Origin: Hysterangium stoloniferum | Taxonomy: Eukaryota; Basidiomycota; Agaricomycetes; Hysterangiales; Hysterangiaceae | Length of the DNA stretch: 64,000 nucleotides | Direction: 5' to 3' | NCBI GenBank assembly: GCA_015178975.1 | Contig: WHVD01000067.1 | Location: forward strand, 186,001 to 250,000 | In this document: positions 10,548 to 24,260 of the stretch, one piece after another | How positions within the stretch are numbered: position 1 is the first letter of the stretch | Layout: every line of letters starts with the position of its first letter | Notes under the pieces: model-generated | Databases searched by the model: none | Told to the model about the DNA's origin: nothing | Seen by the model: only the letters and a program-made list of their open reading frames with translations | Program-made: the position numbers and the translations under genes

Positions 10548-13500
10548 TTAATGCAGGGTCTGCAGCTCCTCTAAAACGCGAACAATATCCGAAGATGAAA
10601 TCTCTAATTTCTCTGCGGCACTCTTTCCCTCCATAGCCTTTTGCATTTCTGAGGATCCGTTATCAAAATCAAGGAATCTCTCAAGAAAATCTCCATCAAG
10701 GAATCCCGTTGCCTCTCCCATCGTGTCTGAGATCCCACGAAAAATTTGTGGAGCTCGCCACCTGCAAGGATGAATATCATTTCAACGAGGGAAGGTCTAG
10801 GGAATAGCTCACTTGGAGTGCTTAATGTCTCCAATACCAATAATTAGATGGCCCAGGTTACGTTGGAGACCTGTCATGTGGAATGAGAGATCACTGTCGA
10901 GTTCGGAAACGACCCCGATACGGCCAGTGGAAGTGAAGAACATGTGCTCCGCGCGCAGCCCTTCCCTTTTGGAAATAGACGTTAATGATCCTGGCGAACG
11001 AGTAACTATTGATTAAATCGGGTTCTGCATAGAATATATTTACCAGGTATGAACCCGTTGACGAGATCAGAAATGTAATAATTTCCTACTTGTTCAAGCC
11101 CTTTAACTGCAGGATTGATATTGAACACAAACAGGTTGCCATCGTTCTGGAGACAACCTCTTTAATCTCGACACCAAATAAAAGAAAAGAACATACATTG
11201 CACCCGATAATATTCTGGGGATCTAATGTTTCAATGGCTACAGGCCATAACGACGCATAATCTCGAGCAACGTTCTCTAATGCCTGTGTCCTTTCATTCC
11301 AATTGATTACGGATAATGAACTGATGGCATCACCGATATATAGCCGGCTTCCTCGAGCCACCATATTAGATACGACATAATTATGTGACCATCTAGCAAG
11401 TGGAATAAGCTTAACGCCGGATGCTTGCATCGGTGGCAGAGTGTCTGATTCCTCGATCGCCGTCAGCCGTAAAATGTGTACCTAAATTACCGTTAAATCA
11501 ATTGTTTATTATCGTTAACAAGACTTACAGATTCATTTACTCCAACCGCAAGTTGGCCTTTGACTTCTGCCAGAGCGAAAACACAACCATTGACTTGATG
11601 TGAAACCGCAAAATCAACCTTCCCGTCGTCATGTCTTGCCGATTGCAAACCGTCCGAGTCGCGAGCTTGGAATAGGAGAATACGGCCATCTTGAGCCTCT
11701 GTTTCACCAGGCTGGTAATACTGGGTGCCAATGACAAAATAAGTCTTAGCGTTATCAGTAAGGGAGAGCGTTAGAGTTTTCGCAACAGTGATTTCTTCAT
11801 TGGTATCGCAATTGAAGTGGTGTAGTTCTGTGAGGGTACATTAGGTCAAAAAGCAAATATATGTAATTTTACGCACGTTCAAAAGATACATCGTCCAGAA
11901 ACTTAATGCAACAGGATGGCCCAGACGATTCGCCTACTCCGTGGGGTTGTGTGCGCGTGCATCCAACTGCAAGAATTCCCAGTTGAGGGTGGTGGGCAAT
12001 GCGCACTGGGTTATCCAGCCCGAACGGTATCTAGTATCACACGATCAACGACTATTGTCGAAAACAGAGTGCACGGCAAAACATACAGTGCGAATATGCA
12101 ACTTATGCAACTCATGAATCCTGCCGATGAGGATGCTGGCCTTATTCACTTTGCCATTTTTTTCACTGATGACTCCAAATACTAGTGATGTAGGAAAGTC
12201 TTTGGAATTGAGAGTGCACATGGAGTTGATTCCCTAAAAAGCTGGTATGTCCAAAATCAGGACTACACGAGAATAAAGCACAAACCTTGCGAACAAGAGG
12301 TGAATGTTTTAACCGCCCATTATCCCAGTATAGCACTGCGGACACTGTCCCACAAGCCACAATACATTGTTCGCCAACTTTGACGTCATCGATTGAATGG
12401 TGGAAAGACGAAAGAAAGACCGGTCTTGTGGATCCAAGAGGAATGACCTTTTGATCCATGACGTTCGCATCATATTCCAAAAAGTTAAGGCTATACACAT
12501 GTAAGTTTCCATCTCCTAGTCCGACAAGGAGGTGGCTGGGGTAGTTCCTGGAAGAACTCACGGATTTTCGGCGGTTCTTGCCTTCTAAACCAAATTGGCA
12601 GAGAATGATCGAAACAGGAAGATGTGGAAGTGGTATGGGTAGAAGGGCGACACGCATCAGATCTACAGTTTTCACGATGCAGACCGTATTCGACTCATAA
12701 AATCCAACGGCAACATAATTGGAAAATTGTTGGGACGGATCATAGGGCTGAATAGTCAAGGCTGATATTTCGCCATAATCGAAAAAGCGGGAACTTTGCG
12801 AATGTTAGAAGAATTCAAAGGGGGAATGAGTATGAAACACACCGCAGTTCTATCAGTTGTCCGTTCTTAACCATCAGAATAACCAATTTACGACCGTTCA
12901 GTGCAACAGCAATTTGTGACGGATTGACACTAGCCGCTACAATATGTCCGTCGCCACGCCATTCTGATGCCCGCATTCCAGAAAATAAATCAACCAGTAG
13001 CACCTCTGAGGATGTGATTTGAACAACGTATTGGCTGTCCTCATATTGCGTTTTCTCTCCTCTGTCCGTGGGGGTTACAACCGTGGCCATATTGCACATC
13101 GCAATGGAAGCGTCACTCGAGAAGCCAGCATATGCATTAACATCAAGCTCCTCCAAGCTACCCAGGGCAGTATCAGCTACCGAATAAAATCGAGTAGACT
13201 GTAAGGAGGTTATGGCTAGTATGCTATCTTGCCTACACGGGGTTAGCGCGAGTTGAAAGCGCGCACTAGATTCACTTACTCAGACTTATAATTAAGTCTG
13301 ATAGGCCACATTGCTTTGGTATAAGACATATTATTGACTGTAGCGAGTTCTTGCAGCTCAGCTCCACTCCGGACAATCTTTAGTGAGCCGGCATTATTAC
13401 CCCCAGAGCAAGTCACGATCTGAATAGCAAACAGCTAAACCTAATGAATAGACATCTGGGGTTATGATTTACCTGACTCAAGCCATCTGTGTCGAGTAGG

Positions 13501-14906
13501 ATAGCATCCATGATGGGCGCAAGGTTCTTAAATGTGTCGAGAATATCTATTTGAATGCCATCAAGAGTGTCGGAGGCCGGCGCCATCCGAACAATTTGAG
13601 AGTCGCCATAATGTGAGCCCACAAAGATGATTCCAGCATTAAGATAGGTGAGTGTCGTAGCCGGTGATGTCTGCATTTGACAATTAAGAACTGGTCCGGG
13701 AAGAAGGAACTCAGGGAGCATACTTCACCGAGCCGAACAACTTCCAATGAAACATCAATATCGGTCCTTTGCACAGATAGGATGCTTAGTTTTCCGAACT
13801 TGTCGCCCAATAAGATCCGCGAGCCATCAGAGTCAATGAGTGTGTAGCTAACGCCATTGTGGATATTTGAGCGGAAATACAGTCAAATCGAAATCACTTA
13901 CCTGACGATGTTGGATAAAGGCCAAGCCACTTCGGCACATGGTTCCGGCGGTGTCACGGTGCTGCTTCTGCGTCGGTCCTTCACCTTAGATGTCGACGTT
14001 TTACTTTCTCCTTTCTCCGAGGACGCGGCAGCCCTCATTCCAAAGTATAGAATATTTTTCCCGCCCAGCACCAAAAGGCCACCAGGTGCGTTTTGGGAAG
14101 CTGGGATAGGAACCAGTGTGTTAGCATCGTTTTCAGATATGGCAATGGTGGAAAAGATATGTGAAGCGTCATATAGGTCACTGCTTTCAACGGATAATTC
14201 ATGTGTTACGATTTGAAGCGTTGATGTATAGTCACGATGAAGGATAGCCAAAAAATAGGTGTCAGGTTCAGAGACTGGGAGGAAGCACATTGAAAGGACA
14301 TTTAGCTCAGTAATCCTAGTAAGGGAGAAAAACATGAAATATAAGCTATTCATTCAGTTGTGTTAACTCACATGCAGTCAAATTCCTCAATCCTCTGTCT
14401 TCCGCGTAAAACCAAAGCTTTCAATTTACCGATATAAGTCGCCACGATGATGATATCCCCAGCAGGATGCACGACTGCTCCTTCAAAATTCTCCATGGGC
14501 CGCAAATGATGCGAATGCAGAGAGAGGGATTTGCAGACTCTGAGACAAGGCCTGTCATTTTCTTCAGGAACGTACTCCAGCAGTATCACAAGGGGATCAG
14601 GAACTTCTGTGGTAATCAGTAAGGTCTCCATTCGGTCTCCCTTTTTATAAGATGATGACTATGAGAGCCAACAACACACCAATGAAAATGAAAATGCAGC
14701 ACCTTGAGGGAAACCGTTTTTAATGAGGATATGACGCCCCATACTTCAAGACTACATTGAAATTTCGCACCATCGGGCTGTAAAGAAAATACCTCAACTC
14801 TGTCGGGCTTTGCAACAACAAGATAGTCTGTTTCTGTGTGATCTAATTTGCATTTGAGAGAATGGGAAGTAGAAGATGGCGCAAAGAAAGTCGAGACGAC
14901 TCTCAT
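10548..14906 (-). CDS. DDB1: DNA damage-binding protein 1 (DDB1), adaptor of CUL4 ubiquitin ligase
   Basis: The ATG at 14906 opens MRVVSTFFAPSSTSHSLKC, matching the start of the DDB1/CPSF-A family. An in-frame TTG lies two codons upstream but is not needed. Many exons follow, encoding beta-propeller sequence such as YLVVAKPDRVEVFSLQPDG, TEVPDPLVILLEYVPEENDR and a DDB1-type stretch with IDILDTFKNLAPIMDAILLD. The C-terminal CPSF-A part includes RLYIGDAISSLSVINWNER. The last exon gives FLDGDFLERFLDFDNGS, AAEKLEISSSDIVRVLEEL and the end LH, close to the known DDB1 ending. In other eukaryotes DDB1 links CUL4 to substrate receptors in DNA repair and chromatin control. The N-terminal and C-terminal matches favour DDB1 over RSE1 or CFT1. 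Exon borders were only partly resolved. Confidence 0.88.
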
Positions 14907-15343
14907 TGTCAAGCTGAAGAACCGATCACGTGCTATAATTGGAACGGACTAATTTCATTAGTTTGTGTTCTTTGTAATGGGAGTGTTTTCCCCTTTTAAG
15001 CTCCGCCGTTGTGCAGTCAGCTCCTGCCCTTTTGTCCATCATCTGAGTGGCCGACCCTCAAGGATTGCTCAGCCTTTCCTTGAGTAATTTTCTTTTTCCC
15101 ACCATCCTACCCTTTTCTGCTCCTTTATTGCCCTAAAACTTGTAGTTTAGATTGATTTTTCATGTATTTACTATTAGTTTGGCATGCTGTTGGGGCTTGC
15201 TCATCTCCCCATCAGCATGTTTTGCGCAATGGAGCCTGCGGCCCCTGGATTCACTTCCACTGGGGGTCCGTTCACCCAAACACGGACAGGGACAAAGAGC
15301 TATATATAGTTTCATGACATTCTCTGAATGACCACAATTGCAA
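14907..15343. promoter_or_regulatory. DDB1 promoter and 3' flank of the next gene
   Basis: This 437-bp spacer separates the DDB1 ATG from the stop of the upstream tandem gene. A CACGTG box lies at 14927-14932, only about 20 bp upstream of the DDB1 start codon. Pyrimidine-rich runs occur on the + strand near 15000-15130 and a TATATATA at about 15302. No gene is visible. Confidence 0.5.
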
Positions 15344-17631
15344 CTATCCTGACCCTAGGTCTTGCTTCTCGACTGACATGGTAGTGGGTGCCGTTTGAGT
15401 ACCTGATGGTTGTTGACTTGTAGTGGACGATGGCTTCACTTCGGAATTTATCGGCGCTGCCATCGGAACTGCGAATTGCGGTTGAACACCTTGAGCAGGC
15501 GCAATATGACCTTGTCCAGGTGAGTGAAATTGGGATGGCGTTGCCTGATGTTGATAATACGCATATTGGATTTGTTGCCACTGGGTGTAGTAATTTGAAA
15601 CAGAAGGTCGAGCTGGGGCGGAATATGGAGAAGGTCTGAACACTGTTTGCGTTGATGTCGCTGCTTGTTTGGGCTTTGGTTTCCTAAGCTTTGCGGGAGG
15701 TGCCGCAGGAGGTGCAACTGGATTGGAAGTAGCTGGTGCCGGGACATAACTTGAGGTAGACGTACTTGGTTGACCTGGCGTCTGAGGGGTGGTAGCCGTG
15801 TTGTCATTAGGAGTGGCTCCGGCGGAAGGTCCTGCTACTGGAGTAATGCCGCCTGTTGCCTTCTTTTTGCATGGCGGACAGTACGCTATAGCAAAGTATA
15901 GTTATAATGTCTTTTTCCACAATAACAGAATTCTTACGACTGTCGGGCGCCAAGACAATAGATGCACGCTTGCATAAATCACAAGTCCCTGTTCGGGACT
16001 CTATCTTTTTTACAGGGGCTATCCGCTTTCGCTTAACTGCCGCAGACCCGTCTTTGGGAGTGCCGGTAGAACGACGCTTGTTCTGACCTGTGCCTGTTGT
16101 TGCAGGTGACGTCTTGATTCCTTTCATAGGATATCTATCAGATGCAGACTAGATAGTTTGTTAAAAACAACCACATGCGCCGTTTTTAGTAAAAAGAGCG
16201 AGCTTACAGCTTGGAGTTGAGTGAGGAGTGCGCCGTCATAGATGCGATGTTGTAAGTAGGTCCGCGGCGCTGCTTTATCCAACTGTAAAATGAGAATATA
16301 TATATAAGTGCACAATATCTAGGAATTTGTTTTCAGACCTGGACGTCTATGGCAGCTTGGACACGCTTCGTTCTTTCCTCATCTGCGGCAGCTGGGGCAA
16401 ACAAATTCCAAATCATCAATGGGACATTGAAAAAACGCAGAGTAATCGGGTGGATGACATCCTTTGGTGTCTCAGCTGGTTGTTCAGTTGTTGAAGCTGT
16501 AGCTGGCGGACGTTTGAATCCTTCAAAAGGGAAAATCGTGGAAAAAATTATATCAGCTAAGCTATTGAGACCATCCCACCGAGTGATTTTTTCATACAGA
16601 ACCAAATCCTTAGGCAGAATCCATCGGTCATAACTATTCTCATAGAATTCAATTATGACGTCAGGCTCCTTGTGTATGACTTGCATATTCTGGGCGTATT
16701 GGGGCTGAGGGGGATATGTTCCTGGTAATGAGGTTTGGGGAGGTCGAAGAGACAAAACAGATGGTGGATTCGCCACAGAAGGTGCGGCATGTGATCGGCC
16801 AGTGGACGGGGTAAAAGAGGGAGGTGCAACATTTGTTGATGATGTGGTTGTCTGTGCTTTGGCTGTGCTACCATTCGAAACTTTCAATGCTACATCTGCC
16901 AATGACTGAATAGTAACGCCGAGGGTCTGAAGTTGCTCCGATGTAGCTGACCCTGATGCAGCAAGACCGAGTAGGTTTGCAAGAGTGGGATTTGACATCG
17001 CAGCGGAATTAACCTGCGCTATTAATTCATTTGTGATGGGAATTGCCCCCTTCAAAGACGAGACTAAAGCGGTCGCAGATGGTGCATACACAGTTGCATT
17101 AGTCCCAGAAGTAGTCGCGACGGTAGCAGTGGACGGCGGAGTCGATAGTGGGGGCGAGGTCACAGTTTTCTGGGTAGGTGGCACATACGGCACAGGAACT
17201 TGCACCGGGGCCGAGTAGGGCTGATAAATAACCTCATAGATAGAGGTTGCGTAGAAAACGTGAGGGCCGATTTCTAAGTCACACTTCCCCCGAAGGCGGA
17301 TGGTGTGTGGCGGCTGCCAGAGGTCGTTACCCTTTCCACCGCGAGACTTTGAAGAAAATTTGACGAAAGCAGAGGTAAGCCAAGTTTGTCGGGCTGTATT
17401 GTTATCAGATACGCGTGTGAGTATAATATTATAGACTTACATTGTCGGAGGGCCTGCAAAAGCACTAAGCTTTTCAAACACAAATAGTCAGTAACAGAGA
17501 GGTAGCGACCGTTGCATGACGAGCCTGTCTTCTACCGAGCGCAATGACTTCCCAGTGTCTTTATTGCCTTCTTCTTCTTCCTCAACCGTATCCTTTGTAG
17601 GTTGTGTTGGGAGCGTATGCACTCGATACAT
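15344..17631 (-). CDS. Pro/Ser/Thr-rich nuclear-type protein with a CxxC pair; function unknown
   Basis: The best conserved-looking N-terminal part is LTSAFVKFSSKSRGGKGNDL followed by HTIRLRGKCDLEIGPHVF and TSIYEVIYQPY. A long Ala/Thr/Pro linker follows. A central segment (DVIIEFYENSYDRWILPKDL; LRFFNVPLMIWNLFAPA) precedes a basic region (KRRSTGTPKDGSAAVKRKR) and a Cys module, CDLCKR..., joined across an intron to YCPPCKKK, which could bind one zinc. The C-terminus is rich in Gln, Pro and Thr. The basic patches and zinc-like Cys pairs suggest a nuclear, chromatin-linked role, but I do not recognise the family. The 5' end is uncertain. The ATG at 17631 (MYRVHTLPTQPTKDTV) needs an intron with a weak donor to join the conserved part, so a shorter start is possible. 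Confidence 0.6.
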
Positions 17632-17733
17632 AAAGTGTACAAATGACTTCGTGGTGTGACAAGAGCTGTCACTCGATGTTTACAAAAATTTGGACATTTT
17701 ATACCAAACTATACAATAATAATTTATTAATCC

Positions 17734-19120
17734 TTAGTCGACACCAACCATTGCACCTCTTCCTCTTCGAATTCTTTCGCCGAGTCCACCCTCCATCCCA
17801 CCAGCATAGACCTTCCTTCGCTCACCGTCCAAAAAACCACCAACGCCGCCGGATTTAGCACGGCGCATGCGCTCCTGATCCTCTCTCGCCTTCTCTTCTG
17901 TCTCCTGCTTCAGCATCATCTCTAGACGCTGCCGACGCTCCGAGTTCATCTCCTGCGCTGAAGAACTCATTGCAGCAAGGCGGGCCGCGCGATCCTCTTG
18001 GGCGGATATAGAAGGGGCTGGTCGTGTCGCTGCTGATGTACGTGAATAATAGTCACGGGGAGGTGTCCTACGGGGATCACCATAACGTTCGGGCGTCCCT
18101 TCTCGATAAGGCATTTTAGGCTTCCTTTCTGAACTCGTTGACGGTGATGAAGACCGAGCAGTCCTAGAAGTACGTTTTCTCTTCCTGTCTCCGTCATCCA
18201 CACGAGGGGGCGTGTGCTGCCCAACAGACTGACGTCTACGTGGATCGTGACCTCGGGAGCGAGAGCGACAACTATGGTCTTCATCATCTGGTCGACGACG
18301 GGAACTGTGACTACGAATACGTGTCGCATAACGTCGGTCACGATCAGGCGAAATGGAACGAGAGTACCGACGATAAAGAGGCGATATAGACCTGGACCTG
18401 GATCCCCCACGGATCAGGGGGGGCGATTTTGCCCTTTCTTTCGCTAATGCCTTCAGCCGTTTCTTCTCTGCCCTTCGAGCTTCCTTCTCCCGCTTCTTGT
18501 CACTTTTTGTCGCCTTAATGCCATTACGTTCCTGAAGTTCTTTAAGACGTAGAGGATTAGTTAGCAGTGACTGGTAAGCGGCTTGCTCTTGCTGCTTGAT
18601 TGCAAACAAAGGGTCTTCCCGAATTTTGGCTGCTATATCACGGGCAGTATTTGCGTTCTGAACAGCGATGAAATTCTTATGAGTAGCTCCAATCTGAAAA
18701 GAAGTTAATAAGGAGTGGTTAATCATTGGCAAGTAAACAGACTTTAGCATTCTCATCTCCAGTCAACATCTTATCTACTCGTTTCTTACCAAGTAGATAG
18801 TCTTCCAACTCATTTGCATTAGATCCACTTCCCGTTGCAGGGGTGGCGTACATCCATTCCAGCTTTTCCGACTTCTTTTTTCCTGTCTGTTCTTCCTGCA
18901 AACGCTGTAGCTCTTGTAGTTGCCTTTCTTCTTCAAGTTCTTTTCGAAGCTGATCCAACTTCTTCTTTTCCTCAAGCTATGCGGCATTGTTAGCAAGCTG
19001 CCTTCGAAACATAAGTCACCAAACACCCACAGCTTTCTTCTCCTCCAACCACACCCGCTCCTGGTTCTTCAACAGAAGCGGATGCCACGACTTCTTCATG
19101 TTCAAATCTCCACCACCCAT
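17734..19120 (-). CDS. CWC25: Pre-mRNA-splicing factor CWC25
   Basis: The ATG at 19120 gives [20 protein letters not shown], the signature start of CWC25, and the Cir_N-type segment [12 protein letters not shown]. Later exons encode the conserved [27 protein letters not shown] and [16 protein letters not shown], then IGATHKNF and [20 protein letters not shown]. The C-terminal half is an RS/RD-rich tail typical of spliceosome proteins in intron-rich fungi. In yeast, Cwc25 joins the activated spliceosome after Prp2 and is needed for the first catalytic step. The gene stands head to head with RPB2 over a 353-bp spacer. Family and ends are secure; the three or so introns were read by eye. Confidence 0.93.
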
Positions 19121-19473
19121 TTTGAATGACTGTTACTGGTGTACGGAATAGAATATGATGTAGAGTTGGTTCGTTGAGAGTTGGTTAATAAACTCCGACG
19201 GCGCCTACTAAAGACCCACTCAGGTTCGAACGAGCGTGACAAATCTTCACGATCGCCACCATCCTGTTGTTTTGCAAGTTTCTTTTGTGTCGTTCCAACG
19301 ACTGCTCTTCTGGTTGTTTTGTGACCTCTCGCCAGTATTGAAGCATTTGTGCACTAACACATCTGGTCAGCACGCATCTGGTCGACTTGCATTACGCGTA
19401 ATCTTGGTATCGGAATTAGGCGTTTTCATAAACAAACAAAAGTCTCATTAAATCCTCAGGCAGCAGCTAAGCA
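19121..19473. promoter_or_regulatory. Divergent promoter region of CWC25 and RPB2
   Basis: The ATGs of CWC25 (minus) and RPB2 (plus) are 353 bp apart and no other gene fits between them, so both promoters must lie here. I see no CACGTG box and no clear TATA box. The short frames in this stretch look like chance. Confidence 0.6.
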
Positions 19474-22400
19474 ATGAATCAAGGTAGAAAATTGTGTCAG
19501 CATCATATAATGGGTGTATTAACATATTTTCAGAGGAGGTAGAGGTTCAAGACTACGATTATGACGGTGGCGACTACGACGACGTTGACGAGATCACTCA
19601 AGAGGACTGCTGGACCATAATCTCTTCCTTCTTTGCGGAGAAAGGTCTCGTCCGTCAACAGCTGGATTCCTTTGACGAGTTTGTCCAGAACACCATGCAG
19701 GAGCTCGTGGATGAGAGCTCCCTCCTCATGTTGGATCAAGGGGATCAACATACTGGCCATGAGTCGGACATGACCGTAGGCTCACGTTGCCACTATCGTA
19801 GTTGAATATTGATATCTAAGATATTTAGCGACGGTATGAGATCAAATTCGGCCAGATTTATCTCTCTCGTCCCACCGTAACGGAAGCCGATGGTAGTGTA
19901 GTGCCAGTATTTCCCCAGGAGGCTCGCCTGCGGAATTTGACTTACTCGGCACCTCTGTACATTGAAATGAACAAACGTGTGCTTATTGGCCATGAAGATC
20001 CAAGTAAACCTTTTGGAGATATGGATTTTCGACCCGAGGGTCCAGCGGACGAGGGTATGACAAAAGTCTGGATTGGGAAGGTCGGTAACGATGGCTATTG
20101 ACTTCGAAACTCGTTGATCTGGTCTATTTTTCTCAAAAAGGTACCGATCATGCTTCGTTCTAACTTCTGTATTCTTTCGGATCTTAGTGACCTGGACTTG
20201 TACGACTTGAACGAATGCCCTTACGATCAAGGCGGTTACTTCATCATCAACGGCTCTGAGAAAGTGCTCATTGCTCAGGAGCGTATGGCCGGAAACCATG
20301 TATATGTGTTCGCTAAGGCGCAACCGTCGCCGATCAATTTCCTTGCAGAGATTCGAAGTGCCGTTGAAAAGGGCGGGAAAACCGTCAGTACATTCCAGGT
20401 CAAAATGTTTCATCGTAGTCAGGAGAAATCGGTTTGTGTCAGTTTTTTATCTATCTGACATTCGGACTAACACTGCTCTCCAAGTCCGGCAACGTGATCA
20501 AGGCCACCATTCCTTATATCAAGACTGATATACCCATTTGGGTCGTTTTTCGAGCACTAGGTGTTATCTCAGATCGCGATATTCTTGAGCATATTTGTTA
20601 TGATATGCAAGATGCACAGATGTTAGAATTATTAAAACCCTGTATTGACGACGGTTTCGTCATTCAAGACCGTGATGTATGCTGTATCATGTCGTTGTGC
20701 ATTGTGATGCTCATGCCTTTCTTGGTAGGTTGCCCTTGATTTTATCGGTAATCGTGGCACTACTACTGGTTTGTCTCGCGAGCGCCGACTGCGTTATGCG
20801 CAAGAAATCCTCCAAAAGGAAATGTTACCCCACATCTCAATGAAGGAAGGCAATGAGTCGAAGAAGGCTTTCTTCTTTGGTTACATGGTGCATCGACTTC
20901 TCTTAGCGGCATTGGAGAGGCGAGAATTGGATGATCGTGATCATTTTGGGAAGAAGCGTCTTGACTTAGCTGGCCCCCTTCTCGCCAGTCTTTTCCGGAT
21001 GCTATTCCGTAAGCTCACAAAAGACGTCTATCGTTATCTACAGAAAGTGCGCAGCCTGGTCTTATTTATGGTCTGTCAGCTCACTCTCTCGTAATTGTCT
21101 AGTGCGTAGAGACCCACAAGGAGTTTAATCTTAACCTGGCGGTTAAACCAAATACCATTACCAACGGCTTAAAATACTCATTGGCCACCGGTAATTGGGG
21201 TGACCAGAAGAAATCTATGTCGTCGAAGGCCGGTGTATCGCAGGTGTTAAATCGGTATACCTTCGCATCAACACTTTCTCATTTGCGACGATGCAATACG
21301 CCACTGGGTCGTGAAGGTAAAATTGCTAAACCTCGACAACTGCATAATACACATTGGGGTATGGTCTGCCCAGCGGAGACGCCTGAAGGTCAAGCTTGTG
21401 GACTTGTCAAGAATCTGGCGCTGATGGCGTGCATATCCGTTGGCTCACCTTCACCTCCTGTCATCGAATTCTTAGAGGAGTGGGGCTTGGAGTCACTTGA
21501 AGAGAACGCACATTCAGCGATTCCATTGACAAAGGTTTTCGTGAATGGAGTGTGGCTCGGTGTCCATCGGGACCCAGCTCACTTGGTAAAGACGATTAAA
21601 AAACTTCGCCGCAAAGACGACATTAGTCCTGAGGTATCTGTCGTAAGGGATATAAGAGAGCGGGAATTGCGTCTATATACAGACGCAGGCCGCGTTTGCC
21701 GTCCACTGTTCATCGTCGAGAATCAGCAGCTCATGATTCAAAAGAAGCACGTCAGATGGCTTCAACAAGGTCACCGTGACGATGATCCTTCTGGACAGTA
21801 CAAGTGGGAAGACCTTATTCGCGGAGGCGTCATTGAGCTCCTGGACGCGGAAGAAGAAGAGACTGTAATGATTTCCATGACACCCGATGATTTGGAAAAT
21901 TCACGACTGCAACAACAAGGCATACAAACAAGTGTTAACGACAGCGAGTTCGATCCGGCTGCACGTCTGAAGGCCGTCATGCATGCACATACATGGACTC
22001 ATTGCGAGATTCATCCCAGCATGATCTTGGGTATTTGCGCTAGTATTATTCCTTTCCCAGACCACAACCAGGTAAGTATTGTGACCACCTCTGATATATC
22101 TTTCGGATTTACTGGCACTGGTAGTCTCCACGTAATACATATCAATCTGCCATGGGTAAACAAGCCATGGGTATTTATCTTACTAACTTCCTTATTCGCA
22201 TGGATACTATGGCAAATATTCTCTATTACCCCCAAAAGCCTCTTGCAACGACTCGATCAATGGAATATTTGAAATTCCGTGAATTACCAGCTGGTCAAAA
22301 TGCCATCGTCGCTATCCTCTGCTACAGTGGATACAATCAAGAAGATTCCGTCATTATGAACCAAAGTTCCATCGACCGTGGACTATTCCGTAGCATGTAC

Positions 22401-23723
22401 TATCGGAGCTATATGGATATGGAGAAATCTTCCGGTGTACATCAACTTGAAGAATTTACGAAGCCTACTCGTGATACGACTCTACGGATGAAACACGGGA
22501 CTTATGACAAACTCGAGGATGATGGTCTGATTGCTCCAGGTACTGGTGTCAGAGGTGAAGATATCATCATTGGCAAGACAGCTCCTATCCCCCCCGAGAG
22601 TGAAGAATTGGGTCAAAAGACGAGTAGCCACACTCGACGTGATGTGTCTACACCATTGAAGAGCACTGAGAGCGGCATTGTTGATCAAGTGCTAATTACT
22701 ACCGGTTCAGATGGTCATCGCTTCGTGAAGGTCCGGGTTCGGTCAACACGTATTCCTCAGACAGGAGACAAATTCGCATCACGGCATGGGCAAAAGGGTA
22801 CTATCGGCATAACATATCGACAGGAAGACATGCCGTTCACTGCAGAAGGCATTACACCCGATATCATTATTAATCCCCATGCTATCCCGTCTCGTATGAC
22901 GATTGGCCATCTTGTCGAGTGTTTACTATCCAAGGTTGCAACGCTGATTGGCAATGAAGGTGACGCAACGCCTTTCACTGAGCTTACGGTGGAGTCAGTT
23001 TCTACATTGTTGCGAAAGCAAGGATATCATTCTCGTGGCTTAGAAGTGATGTACCATGGCCATACTGGTCGAAAATTGCAGGCTCAGGTTTATCTGGGAC
23101 CAACCTACTACCAGCGGCTAAAGCACATGGTTGATGATAAAATTCACTCTCGAGCTAGAGGTCCTGTCCAGATTTTGACGCGACAGCCAGTAGAAGGTCG
23201 TAGCAGAGATGGTGGTTTGCGTTTCGGAGAGATGGAGGTAAATTTCCTCCCCCTGTTTATTTTTTCGATGACTTATTGCTAACCTTGGACGATTAGCGTG
23301 ATTGCATGATTTCACATGGTATTGCAGCATTCTTGAAAGAACGCTTGTTCGATGCTAGTGATGCATATCGTTTGCACGTCTGCGATATGTAAGTTCTGTC
23401 TGCATACTGGTGTAAATACACATCTTATTCTATTTTCTAGCTGTGGTTTGACCGCGATTGCAAACCTGGTATGTTTTATGTGGATACTATCGGACTTGTT
23501 ACTCATCAGATTTTATAGAAAAAGCAAAGTTTCGAATGTCGCGCCTGTAAAAACAAGACACAGTGTTCACAACTTTACATTCCTTACGCGGCCAAGCTTT
23601 TGATACAGGTTGGTTCTCGACTTCTCCGTCGTTACTCATTTATTCACACAACTTTAGGAGTTGCAAAGTATGAATATAGCTGCTCGACTATATACTCAAT
23701 CCACAGGCCGCATACGGGATTAA
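19474..23723 (+). CDS. RPB2: DNA-directed RNA polymerase II second-largest subunit RPB2
   Basis: Exon 1 is only 10 nt (19474-19483, encoding MNQ plus one base). A 50-nt intron joins it to [20 protein letters not shown], and then [20 protein letters not shown] follows. Family landmarks in order are the lobe and fork region, [37 protein letters not shown], the hybrid-binding segment with [19 protein letters not shown], the [16 protein letters not shown] motif, and a C-terminal zinc site formed across introns from LHVCDICGL and [11 protein letters not shown]. The last intron joins AKLLIQ to [17 protein letters not shown] and the stop at 23721-23723. With RPB1 the protein forms the active centre of Pol II. 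No breaks were seen. It is a widely used phylogenetic marker and would identify this fungus quickly. Confidence 0.96.
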
Positions 23724-24260
23724 ATAGGTCGAAAATGTATTTATTTCCATTCCGTGTAATTTACCTATACTTCAAAAGTAACATGTGTTTGCTAATTGTG
23801 TAAAACAAGGCTGCAGTGTTTCTCAGGTTCATCTGAGAAGACTAGACCAGTAAAGAACTCTCATGACCAGTGTCTTCGCTCGCTTGTTAATATCTCGCAT
23901 ACTCATGAGGTTGTGAGCTGATTTGTGTGCCGCTCGACCCAGCTTGTAACATCACGCGCGTATCAATCAAGTCAAGCAGTGATATATATGCATTAACATT
24001 TATTTTGGGCGTTCAGCATCATGCCTGCATCCGGGCATGTTGTCCAATCCATATCCGTTCTTTCGGTAACAATGATGTACTTATAATCCAGTGGCAGGCA
24101 AATCAACCCGATCAACTAAGCAACACACACTTCACTTGAGTTCAATCTACATATATAAAACCAGAGTTGTATTTGAGTGCTAGACATCTACCCATAGATT
24201 CTATCAATCAGTATATAAATAATACGATCTACTGAATATGAACACAGATGTAGCGTAGTT
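23724..24260. other. Convergent intergenic spacer
   Basis: This 537-bp AT-rich stretch lies between the RPB2 stop and the stop of the GOST-type gene. It probably holds both 3' ends. No gene-like frame or clear repeat is seen. Confidence 0.5.

Noticed and set aside
19793-20413. 206-codon minus-strand frame inside RPB2
   Set aside because: It lies antisense to conserved RPB2 exons, so it is a shadow of real coding sequence.
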